From contig JAATWA010000001.1 in NCBI GenBank assembly GCA_013361095.1, positions 806,001 to 870,000 on the forward strand: DNA of 64,000 nucleotides, read 5' to 3'. The notes below the pieces were generated by a model. The model did not search any database. It was not told where the DNA came from and saw only the letters and a list, made by a program, of their open reading frames with translations. Each line of letters begins with the position of its first letter. The stretch's first letter is position 1. Positions 37,440-47,093 of the stretch are shown piece by piece. Both the position numbers and the translations under genes were made by a program. This DNA comes from Pseudanabaena biceps. GTDB lineage: Bacteria; Cyanobacteriota; Cyanobacteriia; Pseudanabaenales; Pseudanabaenaceae.

Positions 37440-37494
37440 AGGTAAAGCCTAGTATCGACTGAGTGGTTGATTCTGAGATAAGCTAAGTAGCTAG

Positions 37495-37547
37495 AAACCC
37501 AAAAAATCCGTAGCACACGCAGCGTGTGCTACGGATTTTTTGGGTTT
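37495..37547. repeat. 53-bp hairpin (AAACCCAAAAAATCCGTAGC arm)
   Basis: Perfect palindrome with outer AAACCCA as in the GCGGCGC family but core ACACGCAGCGTGT. Confidence 0.85.
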
Positions 37548-37664
37548 ATGTTTAATTGCACGTACCTATTGACTAAGATTCTACAAAATTTCAGGCGATA
37601 TGAGGTGATTTTTGTAATTTGTTAAGCAATGAAGATAATTGCTATAAAAACTTTTGCAAATAAG

Positions 37665-37695
37665 TTGACAAACCTATGGGTTTGTTTGCTATATT
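37665..37695 (+). promoter_or_regulatory. Putative promoter of tRNA-Gln
   Basis: TTGACA at 37665-37670 and TATATT at 37690-37695, spacing 19 bp, lie about 60 bp upstream of the tRNA. Consensus-like sigma-70 elements with slightly long spacing. Confidence 0.5.
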
Positions 37696-37754
37696 AATGA
37701 CCGCGCAAAGAAAGATATTTGCAAAGCTTAACAAAAAAGTTAAGCAAATGTCAT

Positions 37755-37826
37755 TGGGGTGTCGCCAAGTGGTAAGGCAGCTGGTTTTGGTCCAGCCATT
37801 CCGAGGTTCGAATCCTTGCACCCCAG
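37755..37826 (+). tRNA. tRNA-Gln (anticodon TTG)
   Basis: 72 nt. Acceptor stem TGGGGTG pairs with CACCCCA, discriminator G. The D arm has CGCCAAGTGGTAAGGC. The anticodon arm is CTGGT-TTTGGTC-type with TTG in the loop, and the T arm is GAGGTTCGAATCCT. CCA is not encoded. It is followed 12 bp later by a perfect 44-bp palindrome that should terminate transcription. Confidence 0.92.
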
Positions 37827-37838
37827 TTAAACGTCTAG

Positions 37839-37882
37839 GTAAAATGAGGTCAAATCACTTAAGTGATTTGACCTCATTTTAC
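37839..37882. terminator. Loop-free 44-bp palindrome between tRNA-Gln and the glycosyltransferase
   Basis: GTAAAATGAGGTCAAATCAC and so on, perfectly self-complementary, ending in TTTTAC. It sits between the plus-strand tRNA and minus-strand gene end at 37889 and can serve both. Confidence 0.65.
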
Positions 37883-37888
37883 TTGATA

Positions 37889-38977
37889 TTATTTGGCGCG
37901 GTAATCAGAAACTAATTGCTCAAACCATCTCTCAAGGCGATCGCCCCACACCTCCAGAGAATATTCCGCTTCTAACTGTTGCCGACAAGCAAGCCGATCA
38001 ATCTGATCTAGCTGCGAAATTGCGTCGATCAAACCCGACACATCTCCCATATCCACCAAAAAGCCAGTCTGGCGATCGCGCACAATCTCTGTAAGTCCTC
38101 CCGAACGATAGGAAATCACAGGCACGCCACAAGCAAAGGCCTCGATCGCTGCATTACCAAATGCCTCGATCCATCTAGGAGTCATCAATAGAGCGCTCGA
38201 CTGACCGAGCCTCTCCTGTAGCTGCTCAGTCGCGAGAAATCCCTCATAGTACAGTTTTGCTTTAGGAAAATCTAATTGGATTTGTTGCCAATAGCTGAGA
38301 TCTTGAATTAGACCAAAAATATGTAAAGGTAAGCCCGTACATTGAGCCGCCTCCGCCGCGTCTTCTAAGCCCTTTTCAGGGGAGATCCGTCCCACCCAAG
38401 CTAATTGAGGGCGATCGGGCTTAGCGACAAATTGATATTGGCTTACATCGATACCTTTGCCCATGATCATCAACTGCTCCCCTGCGGTAAAAGTGTCAGC
38501 ACAGGCGCGAGTATTAACAGCGATCGCCTTGGGGCTTTGCTGGACAGTTTTACTAATCATCCCATCGATTACAGGCGAGAGCGATGACATACTAATCCAA
38601 TGGGCGATCGGGACTTGAAAAAACGGTGTCAGATAGAGCGGCAGCCAATCATAGGCAAAGTTAAAAATCAAATCGAACTGCCCTTGCACCTCTCTGGCAT
38701 AGCTCCACATATTTTCTAATACAGAGTTTTGCGGCAAAACTACCATATCTGCGCCCACTTGAGTTTGCGCAGATATCTGCATATTCCCCGCGATCGCCGT
38801 CAGCTTAGTGACGTGACTAATTGAGCCTGCTGGGGCGACAATTTCCACAGAGTGCCCTCTAGCAATCAGAGCTTTAGCGGCATTTTGCAGGGTTAATTCC
38901 ACACCGCCGCCAACCCCAGAGCCTAACGCGCCGACAGGGGTGGATAGAAATAGTAGTCGATACTTTTGATTGCTCAT
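37889..38977 (-). CDS. Family-4-type glycosyltransferase
   Basis: A 362-residue GT-B enzyme. N-terminal GSGVGGGVELTLQNAAKALIARGHSVEIVAPAGS binds acceptor; the C-terminal nucleotide-sugar half has LAWVGRISPEKGLEDAAEAA, and EAFGNAAIEAFACGVPVISYRSGGLTEIVRDRQTGFLVD, the E-x7-E motif region. It transfers a sugar from a nucleotide donor, likely in envelope polysaccharide synthesis; donor and acceptor are not evident. The ATG at 38977 (MSNQKYRLLFLSTP) is chosen over an upstream in-frame start. Confidence 0.88.
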   Translation of the reverse strand: MSNQKYRLLFLSTPVGALGSGVGGGVELTLQNAAKALIARGHSVEIVAPAGSISHVTKLTAIAGNMQISAQTQVGADMVVLPQNSVLENMWSYAREVQGQFDLIFNFAYDWLPLYLTPFFQVPIAHWISMSSLSPVIDGMISKTVQQSPKAIAVNTRACADTFTAGEQLMIMGKGIDVSQYQFVAKPDRPQLAWVGRISPEKGLEDAAEAAQCTGLPLHIFGLIQDLSYWQQIQLDFPKAKLYYEGFLATEQLQERLGQSSALLMTPRWIEAFGNAAIEAFACGVPVISYRSGGLTEIVRDRQTGFLVDMGDVSGLIDAISQLDQIDRLACRQQLEAEYSLEVWGDRLERWFEQLVSDYRAK

Positions 38978-39017
38978 CGTTATATTTGTAGCCTGACTGA
39001 TTAGTATATCTAAAGCC

Positions 39018-39070
39018 AAAACCCAAGAGAGAGTGGCGGCGCGAAGCGCCGCCACTCTCTCTTGGGTTTT
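39018..39070. repeat. 53-bp GCGGCGC-core hairpin
   Basis: Perfect palindrome: outer AAAACCCAA, inner GAGAGAGTGG, core GCGGCGC/GCGCCGC. It sits 22 bp past the flavoprotein stop codon (minus) and 40 bp upstream of the glycosyltransferase start. Confidence 0.9.
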
Positions 39071-39092
39071 ATATTCTGGCGCTTTTTGCTTT

Positions 39093-40244
39093 TTAGCCCA
39101 TGCCAGGAATTAAACCCTTAGTCAGTCGATTGATTGCAGCCCCTGCAACATCACGATAACGCATCTCTCCACAAAGAATCTTGCCCATACGCTGAGTAGC
39201 ACTAGGGCGCTTCATTCCCATCTTGTAACCAAAACTAGGCACACGATAGAAGATTCCTGCAATCCTTTGTGACCATGCCATATCAGCGCCCCATTCCTCA
39301 TGTACCTTGAGTGTATATTGCTTCAACGCATCAGCATTACCTGCGATCGCCTCATCAATCGCCTGTCCTGCCAACATTCCCGTAAATAGAGAAGGACGAA
39401 TTCCTTCCGCTGTAAATGGATCAAGAATACAGGCTGTTTCCCCTGTGAGCAGAGCATTTTGGGTATGGAGTGATTGATTTCCATTCCATAGACAAATTGG
39501 ATGTTCTGACTGTTCTACTTCTGCCTTCTCAAGTCCCACATGATTAACGTAAGTGGAACAAATCTCAAAAAGATCTTGTTTCTCATTACCCATAAAGGTC
39601 GTGGATCCAATGGAATAGCCATCAGCCTTGGGAAAGCTCCAAACAAATCCATTTTGCATCGAACCAAAATCAAAATTGGAATTAAGCTTGTCGGCAAACA
39701 AATTTTGCCCGACCTGCTGTGATAAATCCGCTTTGACTTCGAGCATCACTCCCTTACGACGCTTTGGCTCTTTAAATCCTAGCCATTTAGACATCTGCCC
39801 CTTAGCACCATCGGCGGCAATTAGATACTTCGCTTCAAATACATCATTATCAGTTTTCACTAACCAGCGATCGCTCTTCCACTCAATTCCATTTACATTA
39901 GTGCGATCGCGAAGTTCTACTCCTAATTTTTGTGCTTGCTGCACTAGATAATGATCAAAAATATCACGCCGCACCATCCACACTGGCTCCTTGGTCGCTA
40001 TTTCCACCATTTCAGGGCTACCCATTTGCCATGTGTAATTTATTTTATTTAGCTTGAGTGACACCGCAGGGGAGAAATCAAAATCAAACCATTCTTGTAT
40101 GATTGGCGATAAGGCTCCACCACAGGGCTTATAGCGAGGTAGGCTTTCTTTTTCTAACAGTAAAACCGAACGTCCACGTTTAGCTAGATGATAGGATGCT
40201 GAGCCGCCTGATGGTCCTGCTCCGACAACAATAGAGTCATACAT
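39093..40244 (-). CDS. Geranylgeranyl-reductase-family FAD-dependent oxidoreductase
   Basis: A 383-residue flavoprotein. The FAD Rossmann motif is VVGAGPSGGSASYHLAKRGRSVLLLEKE, followed by YKPCGGALSPIIQEWF. A second motif is YLIAADGAKGQMSKWLG, and LLTGETACILDPFTAEGIRPSLFTG is the GD-motif equivalent. The family includes ChlP, which reduces geranylgeranyl chains for chlorophyll and tocopherol, and archaeal lipid reductases. The sequence is diverged from ChlP proper, so the substrate (isoprenoid or quinone side chain) is open. Confidence 0.8.
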   Translation of the reverse strand: MYDSIVVGAGPSGGSASYHLAKRGRSVLLLEKESLPRYKPCGGALSPIIQEWFDFDFSPAVSLKLNKINYTWQMGSPEMVEIATKEPVWMVRRDIFDHYLVQQAQKLGVELRDRTNVNGIEWKSDRWLVKTDNDVFEAKYLIAADGAKGQMSKWLGFKEPKRRKGVMLEVKADLSQQVGQNLFADKLNSNFDFGSMQNGFVWSFPKADGYSIGSTTFMGNEKQDLFEICSTYVNHVGLEKAEVEQSEHPICLWNGNQSLHTQNALLTGETACILDPFTAEGIRPSLFTGMLAGQAIDEAIAGNADALKQYTLKVHEEWGADMAWSQRIAGIFYRVPSFGYKMGMKRPSATQRMGKILCGEMRYRDVAGAAINRLTKGLIPGMG

Positions 40245-40341
40245 AAGAATAGTTTTTGAGGATTTTTAAGTAGGTAGACACAGCGATTCTCGTTATGAAA
40301 CTAAATTTTGAGTTTTTAGCAGCAAAAGCGCTGAAAATCCA

Positions 40342-40391
40342 AAATCACTTTTTTGAGAGCCAGCCTAGGCTGGCTCTCAAAAAAGTGATTT
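40342..40391. repeat. 50-bp hairpin with GAATTCTC-type flanks
   Basis: Perfect palindrome AAATCACTTTTTTGAGAGCC around AGCCTAGGCT. Outer flanks GATTCTCGTTATGAAA (40285) and CTATAATGAGAATTGTTG (40392) are inverted to one another, giving a unit of roughly 120 bp. Confidence 0.8.
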
Positions 40392-40476
40392 CTATAATGA
40401 GAATTGTTGAGGTAAACAAAATTAACTATAAAGCCACAAGAAGATAATTTGCCCGCTTATAAGGAAATCTCTCGAA

Positions 40477-42093
40477 TTAACCATAGGGGCGAGGATAGGG
40501 CTTTAGCATCGGAGAAGCACGATAAACAGGGAAGATTTGGACTGCTTGTCCACCACGTTTGATCGGAATATCGGCAATTTTTTCTAAGGATTGAAAGTAA
40601 CCCTTATATTTGTCCAAAGGTTGAGGATATCGCTCATCCTTCAAAAATAGTTCTGAAGTAATGTAAAGTGCCGACTTACCCACAAAATCTTCAGCCTTAC
40701 TCCAATAGGCAAAGCCCCGTAGATCTTCATCAAAACAAGTGACCTTTTTGCCCAATGGCTCGATCGCCATCCCCACTTGTCCTGCCACAAAGAAGTTATT
40801 GCTAAACACAAAATCAGCCTTTGCTAATTCTGCTTTCAGCATTGGGTCATCAATAAAGGCTTGACGTAACTGGACTAGATCAACCATTTGGGTGGAAGGA
40901 TCATCTTTGGCTTCCCAAAAACCACCCGCGATCGCATTGTCACTCCCTTTTTGAACAATCCCCAAATGCACATGGAGCAGACCAATTAGCAATAATGGCA
41001 AAATCACTATTCCCGATCCCCAGAGCCAATTGCGAATAAATTTAGGACGCTTTAACTGCACCTTGGCAGCACTTTCTCCCAATAACAGAGTTGCGCCAAA
41101 AAATCCCGGCATATGCCAAGAAGGGAGAATTTGAATAAATCCACCCATGAAAGTAAATCCAAAGAAAATCGGTGCAGACACACACAGAATTAGCAATTTT
41201 TTGCTGCGGAGAAGACTGTCCGAGATAGTTAATTCCTGTTCATTCTCAATGGATAAATCACTTTTCCCATTTGCTAATTGGGCGATCATCCGAAAACTTG
41301 TCCACCATAATGGAATTCCAAAGCTAGGAAAGAGATAGCCAAGGGCTAATAGAATAGTTACCAGCAAACGCTCTAGGTTATAACCCTGCGAAGGAACAGC
41401 GCGACCACTCTGAAAGCGAAAGGAAGCCCATTCATGCTGAGCATTCCACAGCAGCACAGGAGAACTGGTGATAATCAATAGAGCGATCGCGGCGAGAGTC
41501 CATCCTGAAAATAGGGCGACTCGATGGCGACGACTCAACAAACAAAATAGTCCAAGTCCACCCCCTAGCAAGACTCCGTGATATTTTCCCAAAAAGGCAA
41601 AACCCACCAATAATCCAATTAGGGCAATGCGATAGGTGGGTTTGTAGTCGCGAGTTTGATCCGATGGAAAAAATTCGGTAGCAGCAACCCATAAACAAGC
41701 TGACCAGAAGAACATCAACGCATTATCAGGCAGGGTCAAGATGCCAAAAGCGATCTGGAAAATAGGAATAGTAGTCAGAATTGCCAAAGTCAGAGTGGCT
41801 GTGCGATCGCCAAATAATTTACGGCTGGCTAAGTAGGAAAAAATCAATGTACCTGTATAAAGCAGCACGCCCCCAATCCTGATCGTGAAGGGAGTAACAG
41901 CACCCGTCAGCCACACGCCCAGCCCTGCTGTAAAAGCAACTAAGGGAGGATGATCAAAATAGCTGAGATTAAGATTTTGGGTGTAAAGGTAGTAGTAGGC
42001 TTCGTCAAAGCCGACGTTGAGATAAATCGCACATATCGCCCTAAACAGGAATCCCCACAATAATATAGCGATCGCCCACTTCTGAATTTTCAC
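40477..42093 (-). CDS. Glycosyltransferase family 39 (ArnT/PMT-like) membrane protein
   Basis: A 538-residue polytopic membrane protein with about eleven hydrophobic segments. The first periplasmic loop has FDEAYYYLYTQNLNLSYFDHPPLVAF, the acidic-residue and HPP motif of GT39/GT83 dolichyl- or undecaprenyl-phosphate-sugar transferases. It would move a sugar from a polyprenyl carrier onto lipid A, glycan or protein on the outer face of the plasma membrane. It starts with GTG at 42093. It is separated from the flavoprotein by repeats, so not clearly in an operon. Confidence 0.85.
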   Translation of the reverse strand: MKIQKWAIAILLWGFLFRAICAIYLNVGFDEAYYYLYTQNLNLSYFDHPPLVAFTAGLGVWLTGAVTPFTIRIGGVLLYTGTLIFSYLASRKLFGDRTATLTLAILTTIPIFQIAFGILTLPDNALMFFWSACLWVAATEFFPSDQTRDYKPTYRIALIGLLVGFAFLGKYHGVLLGGGLGLFCLLSRRHRVALFSGWTLAAIALLIITSSPVLLWNAQHEWASFRFQSGRAVPSQGYNLERLLVTILLALGYLFPSFGIPLWWTSFRMIAQLANGKSDLSIENEQELTISDSLLRSKKLLILCVSAPIFFGFTFMGGFIQILPSWHMPGFFGATLLLGESAAKVQLKRPKFIRNWLWGSGIVILPLLLIGLLHVHLGIVQKGSDNAIAGGFWEAKDDPSTQMVDLVQLRQAFIDDPMLKAELAKADFVFSNNFFVAGQVGMAIEPLGKKVTCFDEDLRGFAYWSKAEDFVGKSALYITSELFLKDERYPQPLDKYKGYFQSLEKIADIPIKRGGQAVQIFPVYRASPMLKPYPRPYG

Positions 42094-42128
42094 TCTAAAA
42101 TTCCTTATATAACAGTTTGTAAATAGCC

Positions 42129-42425
42129 CTAAAAAAGGATGAATCGCTTGCTAAGCGGGCAATTCATCCTTTTTTAGATTTCAAGCTTTCTGTTGCCCAG
42201 CTACCTAAAAGAGCTTACCGCAATTCTACAATTTTGTTTTTTTGCAAAAAAACGATTTGGGGATTCTCACCGCCGTTGGCGGTGAGAATCCCCAAATCGT
42301 TTTCATAATGAGAATTGCTGGAAGTTAAAGCGCTTTGCGCTCAAACCCGAACCAAGAATTTTTTGAAAGTGTTGCAAAGCAACACTTTCAAAAAATTCTT
42401 GTGGTTCGTTTGAGCGCAAAGCGCT
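42129..42425. repeat. Cluster of three hairpin elements
   Basis: 42129-42177: CTAAAAAAGGATGAAT arms. 42249-42303: AAAACGATTTGGGGATTCTC arms, perfect, core CGCCGTTGGCG. 42329-42425: a 97-bp nested unit, outer AGCGCTTTGCGCTCAAACC arms, inner AAGAATTTTTTGAAAGTG and core TTGCAAAGCAA. They fill the 416-bp gap between the divergent GT39 gene and purS; no gene is seen. Confidence 0.85.
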
Positions 42426-42509
42426 GTAGGCTTTCAATTTGCTATAAGATCAATCACGCAGTACCGCTAAAAAACCTGCGATCGTTTACGCCCCTACTAA
42501 CTATCTAGC

Positions 42510-42761
42510 ATGAAGTATCAAGCCCGTATATTTGTCACCCTCCGTCCATCAGTTCTCGATCCCGCAGGTACGGCTGTGCAATCTGCCCTCAAGCAGATGG
42601 ACTATCATGTTGAGTCTGTTCGCATCGGTAAATATGTGGAGATGATCCTTGAGGCAAAGGATGAGGCTGAAGCCTCACAACAACTAAATGAGGCAGCGGA
42701 TAAACTGCTAGCAAATCCAGTTATTGAAAATTATCGCTTTGAGCTATCTGTGATCGATTAG
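42510..42761 (+). CDS. purS: Phosphoribosylformylglycinamidine synthase subunit PurS
   Basis: An 83-residue protein: MKYQARIFVTLRPSVLDPAGTAVQSAL, VESVRIGKYVEMIL, then NPVIENYRFEL, all PurS signatures. It bridges PurQ and PurL in the FGAM synthase complex of purine synthesis. purQ begins 22 bp downstream on the same strand. Confidence 0.96.
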   Translation: MKYQARIFVTLRPSVLDPAGTAVQSALKQMDYHVESVRIGKYVEMILEAKDEAEASQQLNEAADKLLANPVIENYRFELSVID

Positions 42762-42783
42762 GAATTGATAGGAATTTAAAGAC

Positions 42784-43482
42784 ATGAAATTTGGTATTTT
42801 AGTTTTCCCCGGTTCCAATTGCGATCGCGATGTGGCGACTGTCACCAGTGGGATTTTGCAACAACCGACAAGATTAATTTGGCATACAGACACAGATCTG
42901 AGTGATTGCGATGTTGTGGTTGTGCCAGGGGGGTTTAGCTATGGTGACTATCTGCGCTGTGGTGCGATCGCCAGATTTGCGCCCGTAATGCGATCGCTAC
43001 AAGAACACGCCGCTAAGGGCAAATATATACTTGGCGTTTGTAATGGATTTCAGATTTTAACTGAATCTGGACTATTGCAAGGAGCATTAGTTCGTAACCG
43101 CGATTTGCACTTTATTTGCGATCGCGCACCTCTGCGAGTTGAACGAAATGATTTGGTATTTACGCAAAAATATCAAAAGCATCAAGTAATTAGCTTACCG
43201 ATTGCCCACGGTGAAGGTTGTTATTTTGCGGATGCTGATACTCTCAAAGAGCTTGAAGATAATCAGCAAATTGTGTTTCGTTATTGCGATGCGATCGGTA
43301 ATGTCACTGACGAAGCAAATCCCAATGGCTCAGTCAGCAACATCGCAGGAATTGCCAACAAACAAGGAAATGTGATCGGGATGATGCCTCACCCTGAGCG
43401 AGCTGCCGAAAAAATTGTTGGCGGCACTGATGGTAAAGCATTGTTTGAAGGGTTAATTGCAGGGCTATTAGTCAATGCCTAG
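42784..43482 (+). CDS. purQ: Phosphoribosylformylglycinamidine synthase subunit PurQ
   Basis: A 232-residue class I glutamine amidotransferase. It starts [16 protein letters not shown]; nucleophile cysteine in [15 protein letters not shown]; His/Glu pair in GMMPHPERA. It supplies ammonia from glutamine to PurL in FGAM formation. It overlaps the next gene by 8 bp. Confidence 0.97.
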   Translation: MKFGILVFPGSNCDRDVATVTSGILQQPTRLIWHTDTDLSDCDVVVVPGGFSYGDYLRCGAIARFAPVMRSLQEHAAKGKYILGVCNGFQILTESGLLQGALVRNRDLHFICDRAPLRVERNDLVFTQKYQKHQVISLPIAHGEGCYFADADTLKELEDNQQIVFRYCDAIGNVTDEANPNGSVSNIAGIANKQGNVIGMMPHPERAAEKIVGGTDGKALFEGLIAGLLVNA

Positions 43483-43978
43483 CCTATATCTGATCCGTCA
43501 CGGCATTGCTGAGGAGCGCGGAACCCATGAAGATGACAACCTGCGATCGCTAACCGATGAGGGGCGCAAAAAAACCAAGCAAGTCGCCAAACGTCTTTAT
43601 GACTTAGGTTTACGCTTTGATTTATTGCAAACTAGCCCCTTGGTTCGCGCTCAGCAAACATCTGAGATATTTGCCAATACATTTAACTGTGCTGTTGAAA
43701 AGTCAGAAGAACTCGCTCCTGAAGGAAATTTGGAAGCATGGCTCAGTTGGGCAAATAACTGGCTCGCTCAGCACCCCCAGCCCGCAAGGGCTTCGTTAGG
43801 AATTATTGGACATGAGCCAGATCTAACCACTTGGGCAGAAATACTGCTCTGGGGAGAGGCGAAGGGAGTGTTAGTTTTGAAAAAAGCAGGAATAATTGGA
43901 CTTGCCTTACCTGAAAATGAGCCTTGGCAAGAAAATAGTATTCTGTTTCTCTCAATTCCACCTAAATTGTTGATTTAA
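43475..43978 (+). CDS. sixA: SixA-type phosphohistidine phosphatase
   Basis: A 167-residue histidine phosphatase. It begins [16 protein letters not shown] with the RHG catalytic motif, then [16 protein letters not shown] and GHEPDLTTW with the second histidine. SixA-type enzymes dephosphorylate phosphohistidine, for example on HPt domains or PTS proteins. It is translationally coupled to purQ by an 8-bp overlap and followed by a strong hairpin terminator, so purS-purQ-sixA form an operon. Confidence 0.88.
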   Translation: MPSLYLIRHGIAEERGTHEDDNLRSLTDEGRKKTKQVAKRLYDLGLRFDLLQTSPLVRAQQTSEIFANTFNCAVEKSEELAPEGNLEAWLSWANNWLAQHPQPARASLGIIGHEPDLTTWAEILLWGEAKGVLVLKKAGIIGLALPENEPWQENSILFLSIPPKLLI

Positions 43979-43979
43979 G

Positions 43980-44012
43980 AAACAGAGGCGGCGCAATGCG
44001 CCGCCTCTGTTT
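43980..44012 (+). terminator. Intrinsic terminator of purS-purQ-sixA
   Basis: Perfect AAACAGAGGCGGCGCA hairpin followed by five or more T, directly after the sixA stop codon. It is the minimal form of the GCGGCGC family. Confidence 0.85.
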
Positions 44013-44059
44013 TTAGTTTGTAACCATGAATCGTTAAACTAGTTAAGCCGCAATTTTTT

Positions 44060-44172
44060 AAGCTGTCGTCAGTCTTATTAGGATGAAACCCAAGCAAGCG
44101 AGTTGCGGCGCTTCGCGCCGCAACTCGCTTGCTTGGGTTTCATTAGTTTTAATGCGACTAGCGACATCTATA
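44060..44172. repeat. Repeat unit with AGCTGTCGTC ends around a 61-bp hairpin
   Basis: 44083-44143 is a perfect palindrome (outer ATGAAACCCAA, inner GCAAGCGAGTT, GCGGCGC core). Beyond it AAGCTGTCGTCAGTC (44060) and GACTAGCGACATCTATA (to 44172) are diverged inverted ends, as also seen at 403-503 and 52032-52147. Confidence 0.75.
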
Positions 44173-44186
44173 GAAGCAAACTTTAA

Positions 44187-44995
<809 letters not shown>

Positions 44996-45011
44996 GAATA
45001 GAAGGAACATT

Positions 45012-45488
45012 ATGCGCCGCACCTTGCAAACTTTGCTAATCACCATATTGGGAATTTTTTGGATAGTGATTAGTCCCAATCTGGCGATCGCTGCGCCAGT
45101 CAGTCCTAACACTGCGATAGACTTCACAAAACAACAGGCGATCGCTGTCAACGTCAGTCTTAGCAATACCGCCAATGAACTCAAGTTCATTCCCGATCGC
45201 TTTATCTTTGAATCTGGCAAGCGTTACAAACTAGTTCTGAGCAACCCTAGCGCCACAAAGCATTATTTCACCAGCAAAGATTTTGCTGATGCGGTCTGGA
45301 CACAAAATGTCGTGGCGGGCAATGTAGAAATTAAGGGCAATATCCGCGAATTAGAATTGCGCCCCAACACCACTGCCGAATGGACTTTTGTACCAATTAA
45401 GTCAGGAACCTATGAGCTGCACTGCGCGATCGCTGGTCACGCCGAAGCAGGAATGCGCGGCAGCATCACGATTCAACCAAGCGCTTAA
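45012..45488 (+). CDS. Exported cupredoxin-domain protein
   Basis: A 158-residue protein with a signal peptide (about 1-27, TLLITILGIFWIVISPNLAIAAP). A cupredoxin fold follows: ligands visible are His in TKHYFTSKDF, and Cys, His and Met in ELHCAIAGHAEAGMRG. This is a type 1 copper site pattern (H...C-x4-H-x4-M). It should be a periplasmic or lumenal small copper protein for electron transfer or copper binding. The ATG at 45012 follows GAAGGAAC; the earlier in-frame start lies in the fabG terminator. The partner is unknown. Confidence 0.82.
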   Translation: MRRTLQTLLITILGIFWIVISPNLAIAAPVSPNTAIDFTKQQAIAVNVSLSNTANELKFIPDRFIFESGKRYKLVLSNPSATKHYFTSKDFADAVWTQNVVAGNVEIKGNIRELELRPNTTAEWTFVPIKSGTYELHCAIAGHAEAGMRGSITIQPSA

Positions 45489-45832
45489 TTGATGTTTATG
45501 ATTTGCTTAGCTTCCTGTGTAAGGACTTCATCCATCCAAGCATTTATGCTTTTACCAACTTTAGTAGCAGCAAGATGGATTAACTTGTGATGATCGGGCG
45601 TAGTCCTAAAGGGCAATTTACCTGAGTAAGGTTTCTCTGGCTCTTCACCGAGTTCTGCACAAACCTCCAAATAAACATCAATAGAATCTTTGAAAGCTTG
45701 TTTGATTTCTTCAACAGTTTCGCCCTCAAAAGTAATCACAGCCTTCAAGTTTAAAACTCGACCGTGCAAAATATTTGCATCGTCATCAATTTCTATATCG
45801 CCTATATATCCTTTGTAATTCAGATTGTTCAT
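45485..45832 (-). CDS. hicB: HicB-type antitoxin
   Basis: A 115-residue protein with the HicB pseudo-RNase H fold (YKGYIGDIEIDDDANILHGRVLNL, VEEIKQAFKDSIDVYLEVC) and a C-terminal ribbon-helix-helix-like tail (IHLAATKVGKSINAWMDEVL). It neutralises HicA and represses the pair by binding its promoter. It lies 74 bp downstream of hicA. The locus is AT-rich and lacks the HIP1 octamer, suggesting horizontal acquisition. Confidence 0.88.
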   Translation of the reverse strand: MNNLNYKGYIGDIEIDDDANILHGRVLNLKAVITFEGETVEEIKQAFKDSIDVYLEVCAELGEEPEKPYSGKLPFRTTPDHHKLIHLAATKVGKSINAWMDEVLTQEAKQIININ

Positions 45833-45906
45833 TTTTTATCCTTTAACTTCTTTTGTTTTTTAAGTTGGGTAGTTCTTACCCCAATTAGTAAGTTTGATCT
45901 GTTGAG

Positions 45907-46170
45907 TCAATCTTTTTCTGGTGTAATTCCTGCCCTTTCTAAGAAATCACGGATGTCTCTAACAGTTAACTTATTAGTGTCGGGCTTAGGATGGGGTCTA
46001 TGAAATACGTTGGTAGTTTCACCTATCTTAAACACTGTTCTCGATCCCCTAGCTTGAATTATGACCCCACCTAAATTTTTGACTAAGTTTTCTATATCAA
46101 CCCATTTAATATCTGATTTAGTAGGTTCTTCAAAGATTTCTTTTAGAATTTTTTTGTTCTTATTATTCAA
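45907..46170 (-). CDS. hicA: HicA-type mRNA interferase toxin
   Basis: An 87-residue protein: NKKILKEIFEEPTKSDIKWVDIENLVKNLGG, GSRTVFKIG, then VFHRPHPKPDT with the HicA histidine, and VRDIRDFLERAGI. HicA cleaves mRNA in a translation-linked manner until bound by HicB. The start is a TTG at 46170, supported by a GAGGTGGG Shine-Dalgarno and the family N-terminus. The gene order toxin-antitoxin is typical. Confidence 0.88.
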   Translation of the reverse strand: MNNKNKKILKEIFEEPTKSDIKWVDIENLVKNLGGVIIQARGSRTVFKIGETTNVFHRPHPKPDTNKLTVRDIRDFLERAGITPEKD

Positions 46171-46200
46171 TTCCCACCTCTGTTCCTCCTTGTAACCACT

Positions 46201-46222
46201 GTGATATCACTTATGATATCAC
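46201..46222. promoter_or_regulatory. Candidate hicAB operator
   Basis: GTGATATCAC at 46201-46210 followed after 3 nt by a near copy, ATGATATCAC. Each is itself palindromic. It lies 31 bp upstream of the hicA start, as expected for autoregulation by the HicB complex. Confidence 0.5.
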
Positions 46223-46270
46223 AGATACATTTCATGCTGCGACTAACACATCCAATCGTAACTAAAACCT

Positions 46271-47086
46271 ATGCGCTTAATTATTGCCACTCTAATTGGT
46301 TTGTTTTTACTATTTCAGCCTGCGGCGATCGCACCTGTACAGGCGCAGCTAAACATTAGCGAGACGGAATCAAATCAACTTGATGCCCTTGTCAAGCAAG
46401 CCTTTGATGCAACTGACGCAGGAGACTTTACGGAGGCGGAGGGTTACTGGACAGATTTGATTAAACTTTATCCAGATAATGCCGCAGGTTGGAGCAATCG
46501 CGGCAACGCAAAAATGAGCCAAAATCTTCCACAGGAAGCCCTCGCAGACTATAACAAATCCGTGGAACTTGCGCCGAACTATCCTGATCCCTATCTCAAT
46601 CGCGGGGCGGCGCTCGAAAGTTTAGGCAAATGGGAAGAGGCGATCGCTGATTACAATCGCGTTTTAGAAATTGATCCCAAAGATGCGGCGGCGTATAACA
46701 ATCGCGGTAATGCTAAGGCAGGTTTGGGTAAGTGGCAAGAGGCGATCGCTGATTATCAAACAGCGATGCAGGTTAACTCCCGCTTTAGTACTGCCTTTGG
46801 TAACAATGCGATCGCCTTGTATGAAGTCGGCGCTCAAACTGGCGATACCGAGTCTGCAATTAAAGCGATGAAAAATATCTTACGAAAATACCCTAACTTC
46901 ACGGATGTACGCGCTGCCCTAACTGCGGCACTCTGGGCAGACAAAAAACTGGGTGAAGCCGAGAGTAATTGGGTATCAGTGGCAAATCTTGATCCGCGCT
47001 ATCGAGATATTAATTGGGTCAAAAATATTCGCCGTTGGCCACCATCTCTAGTGACGGCTCTAGACAAGTTTTTAACTTTAAAATAA
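46271..47086 (+). CDS. Exported TPR-repeat protein
   Basis: A 271-residue protein with a signal peptide (about 1-25, IIATLIGLFLLFQPAAIAPVQA). At least three consecutive TPR units (about 70-170): AAGWSNRGNAKMSQNLPQEALADYNKSVEL, PDPYLNRGAALESLGKWEEAIADYNRVLEI, AAAYNNRGNAKAGLGKWQEAIADY. A further helical part follows (AIKAMKNILRKYPNFTDVRAALTAALWADKKLGEAESNW). It is a likely lumenal or periplasmic scaffold. Relatives occur widely in cyanobacteria without assigned function. Confidence 0.85.
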   Translation: MRLIIATLIGLFLLFQPAAIAPVQAQLNISETESNQLDALVKQAFDATDAGDFTEAEGYWTDLIKLYPDNAAGWSNRGNAKMSQNLPQEALADYNKSVELAPNYPDPYLNRGAALESLGKWEEAIADYNRVLEIDPKDAAAYNNRGNAKAGLGKWQEAIADYQTAMQVNSRFSTAFGNNAIALYEVGAQTGDTESAIKAMKNILRKYPNFTDVRAALTAALWADKKLGEAESNWVSVANLDPRYRDINWVKNIRRWPPSLVTALDKFLTLK

Positions 47087-47093
47087 GTACCCA

